In this document: in pieces, positions 63,124-64,000 of the stretch
Position numbering within the stretch: position 1 is the first letter of the stretch
Layout of the letters: each line of letters opens with the position of its first letter
Assembly: GCF_022899355.1 (NCBI RefSeq)
Contig: NZ_JALJCK010000010.1
Span: 62,001-126,000, forward strand
Direction: 5' to 3'
Origin: Shinella yambaruensis
GTDB taxonomy: Bacteria; Pseudomonadota; Alphaproteobacteria; Rhizobiales; Rhizobiaceae
DNA: 64,000 nt
Notes under the pieces: model-generated
The model's database searches: none
What the model saw: only the letters and a program-made list of their open reading frames with translations
Told to the model about the DNA's origin: nothing
Made by a program: the position numbers and the translations under genes

Positions 63124-64000
63124 ATGCGCGCAGATCAGCAAACGGAAGGCGAATGGGAACGGGCGGCGGCCGCGGAGCTGGGGTTCGATCCCGCGCTGGA
63201 GCGCAAGCTGCTCGCCGGCATCGAAGCGGGCCTCATCCGCGATGTGCATGCGGTGCTGGTCAGCCGGCACGGCAAGCTGGTGCTGGAGCACTATCGTGAG
63301 GCGCCCGACGAAAGCTGGGGCATGCCGCTCGGCACGGTCGCCTTCGACGCCTTGACGCTGCACGACCTCCGGTCGGTGACGAAGAGCGTGGTCGGCCTGC
63401 TCTACGGCATCGCGCTCGACCGGGGCCTCGTTCCGCCGCCGCAGGCGCCGCTTCTGGCGCAGTTTCCCGACTATCCGGATCTTGCCGCCGATCCGGCGCG
63501 CGCCGGCCTGACGATCGGCCATGCGCTGACCATGACGCTCGGGCTCGACTGGGACGAAGACCGCTCCTATGCCGACCCGCTGAACAGCGAGATCGCCATG
63601 GAGAATGCAACGGATCGCTATCGCTTCGTCCTGGAGCAGCCGGTGCTGCACGCGCCCGGCACGCACTGGGTCTATTGCGGCGGGGCGACCGCGCTGGTCG
63701 GGGCGGTCATCGAGCGGGGCACCGGCCGGCGGATCGAGGATTTCGCCCGCGAGGCGCTGTTTCAACCGCTCGGCATTTCGCGGTTCGAGTGGCTGAGTGG
63801 GGCGGATGGCGTCGCCTCGCCGGCCTCCGGCCTTCGCCTTTCCGCGCCGGACCTCCTGCACATCGGCCGCCTCGTGCTGGAGGGCGGGCGTGCCGGCGGG
63901 CGGCAGGTCGTCTCGAAGGCCTGGCTCGACGCCTCGCTGGCACCGGCCGTCTCGACCGGAGACGGGCTCGACTACGGCCATTTCTGGTTTCTCGGCGCGG
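63124..64000 (+). CDS. Beta-lactamase-family serine hydrolase (3' truncated by window edge)
   Basis: First 292 residues, open at the window end. SVTK at 84-87 (DLRSVTKSVVGLLYG) is the serine beta-lactamase/esterase S-x-x-K motif and WVYCGGATALVGAVIERGTG the position of the second (Y-x-N/S) motif, with ALFQPLGISRFEWL. Class C-like serine hydrolases of this kind are often esterases or D-aminopeptidases. GGGGAGG precedes ATG 63124. No signal peptide was seen. Confidence 0.85.
   Translation, partial: MRADQQTEGEWERAAAAELGFDPALERKLLAGIEAGLIRDVHAVLVSRHGKLVLEHYREAPDESWGMPLGTVAFDALTLHDLRSVTKSVVGLLYGIALDRGLVPPPQAPLLAQFPDYPDLAADPARAGLTIGHALTMTLGLDWDEDRSYADPLNSEIAMENATDRYRFVLEQPVLHAPGTHWVYCGGATALVGAVIERGTGRRIEDFAREALFQPLGISRFEWLSGADGVASPASGLRLSAPDLLHIGRLVLEGGRAGGRQVVSKAWLDASLAPAVSTGDGLDYGHFWFLGA

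Overview
This is a 64 kb stretch of GC-rich (about two-thirds GC by eye) alphaproteobacterial chromosome. The aerobic cob gene set, betaine-homocysteine methyltransferase, ChoXWV/ProX-type uptake genes, DUF1127 genes beside LysR regulators and the palindromic intergenic repeats all point to Rhizobiaceae. The genus cannot be fixed from the sequence alone. No rRNA, tRNA, CRISPR array, prophage or insertion sequence was recognised.

Layout. 1-4.5 kb: 3' end of an arylsulfatase, a MalK/UgpC-type ATPase, an HTH-only RpiR remnant, a formylglycine-generating enzyme and a LysR regulator. 4.6-9.7 kb: a DMT permease and a ferric-iron/phosphonate-type ABC transporter behind a probable Pho box; its permease gene is frameshifted in a G run. 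9.8-13.1 kb: divergent katG and oxyR. 13-24.9 kb: an RTX protein with a lysozyme-like domain, a MscS channel, two tandem double-receiver response regulators (one with GGDEF), a GlxA-type regulator, a GNAT enzyme and a LysR/DUF1127 module.

25.1-36.1 kb is the most interesting region. A leftward operon of about 8 kb encodes a corrinoid protein, DUF1638, a formyltransferase-like protein, a PF13769-type protein, a MetV-like cysteine-rich protein, MetF, a pterin-binding methyltransferase, a small helical protein and a RACo-type ferredoxin/ASKHA activase. It is divergent from a non-pyrrolysine MttB-family methyltransferase followed by a 4Fe-4S protein. Together these look like a complete corrinoid-dependent quaternary-amine demethylation pathway delivering methyl groups to tetrahydrofolate, of a kind best known from acetogens and methanogens.

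36-44 kb: DUF2233 protein, an ECF sigma factor with a VWA membrane protein, a second LysR/DUF1127-like module, and a DauR-like regulator with an aminotransferase. 44-48.6 kb: Bmt and a three-gene quaternary-amine ABC transporter (ChoXWV/ProXWV type). 49.8-62 kb: cobalamin genes cobQ, cbtB-cbtA (behind a cobalamin riboswitch), cobU/P, cobW, cobN and cobO. Two palindromic repeat elements lie in frame inside cobN. The window ends with a TSUP permease and a truncated beta-lactamase-family gene.

Functional picture: betaine/choline uptake, two alternative demethylation routes (Bmt to methionine; MttB/corrinoid to tetrahydrofolate) and synthesis of the B12 cofactor are clustered within about 37 kb. 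Substrate assignments are inference.
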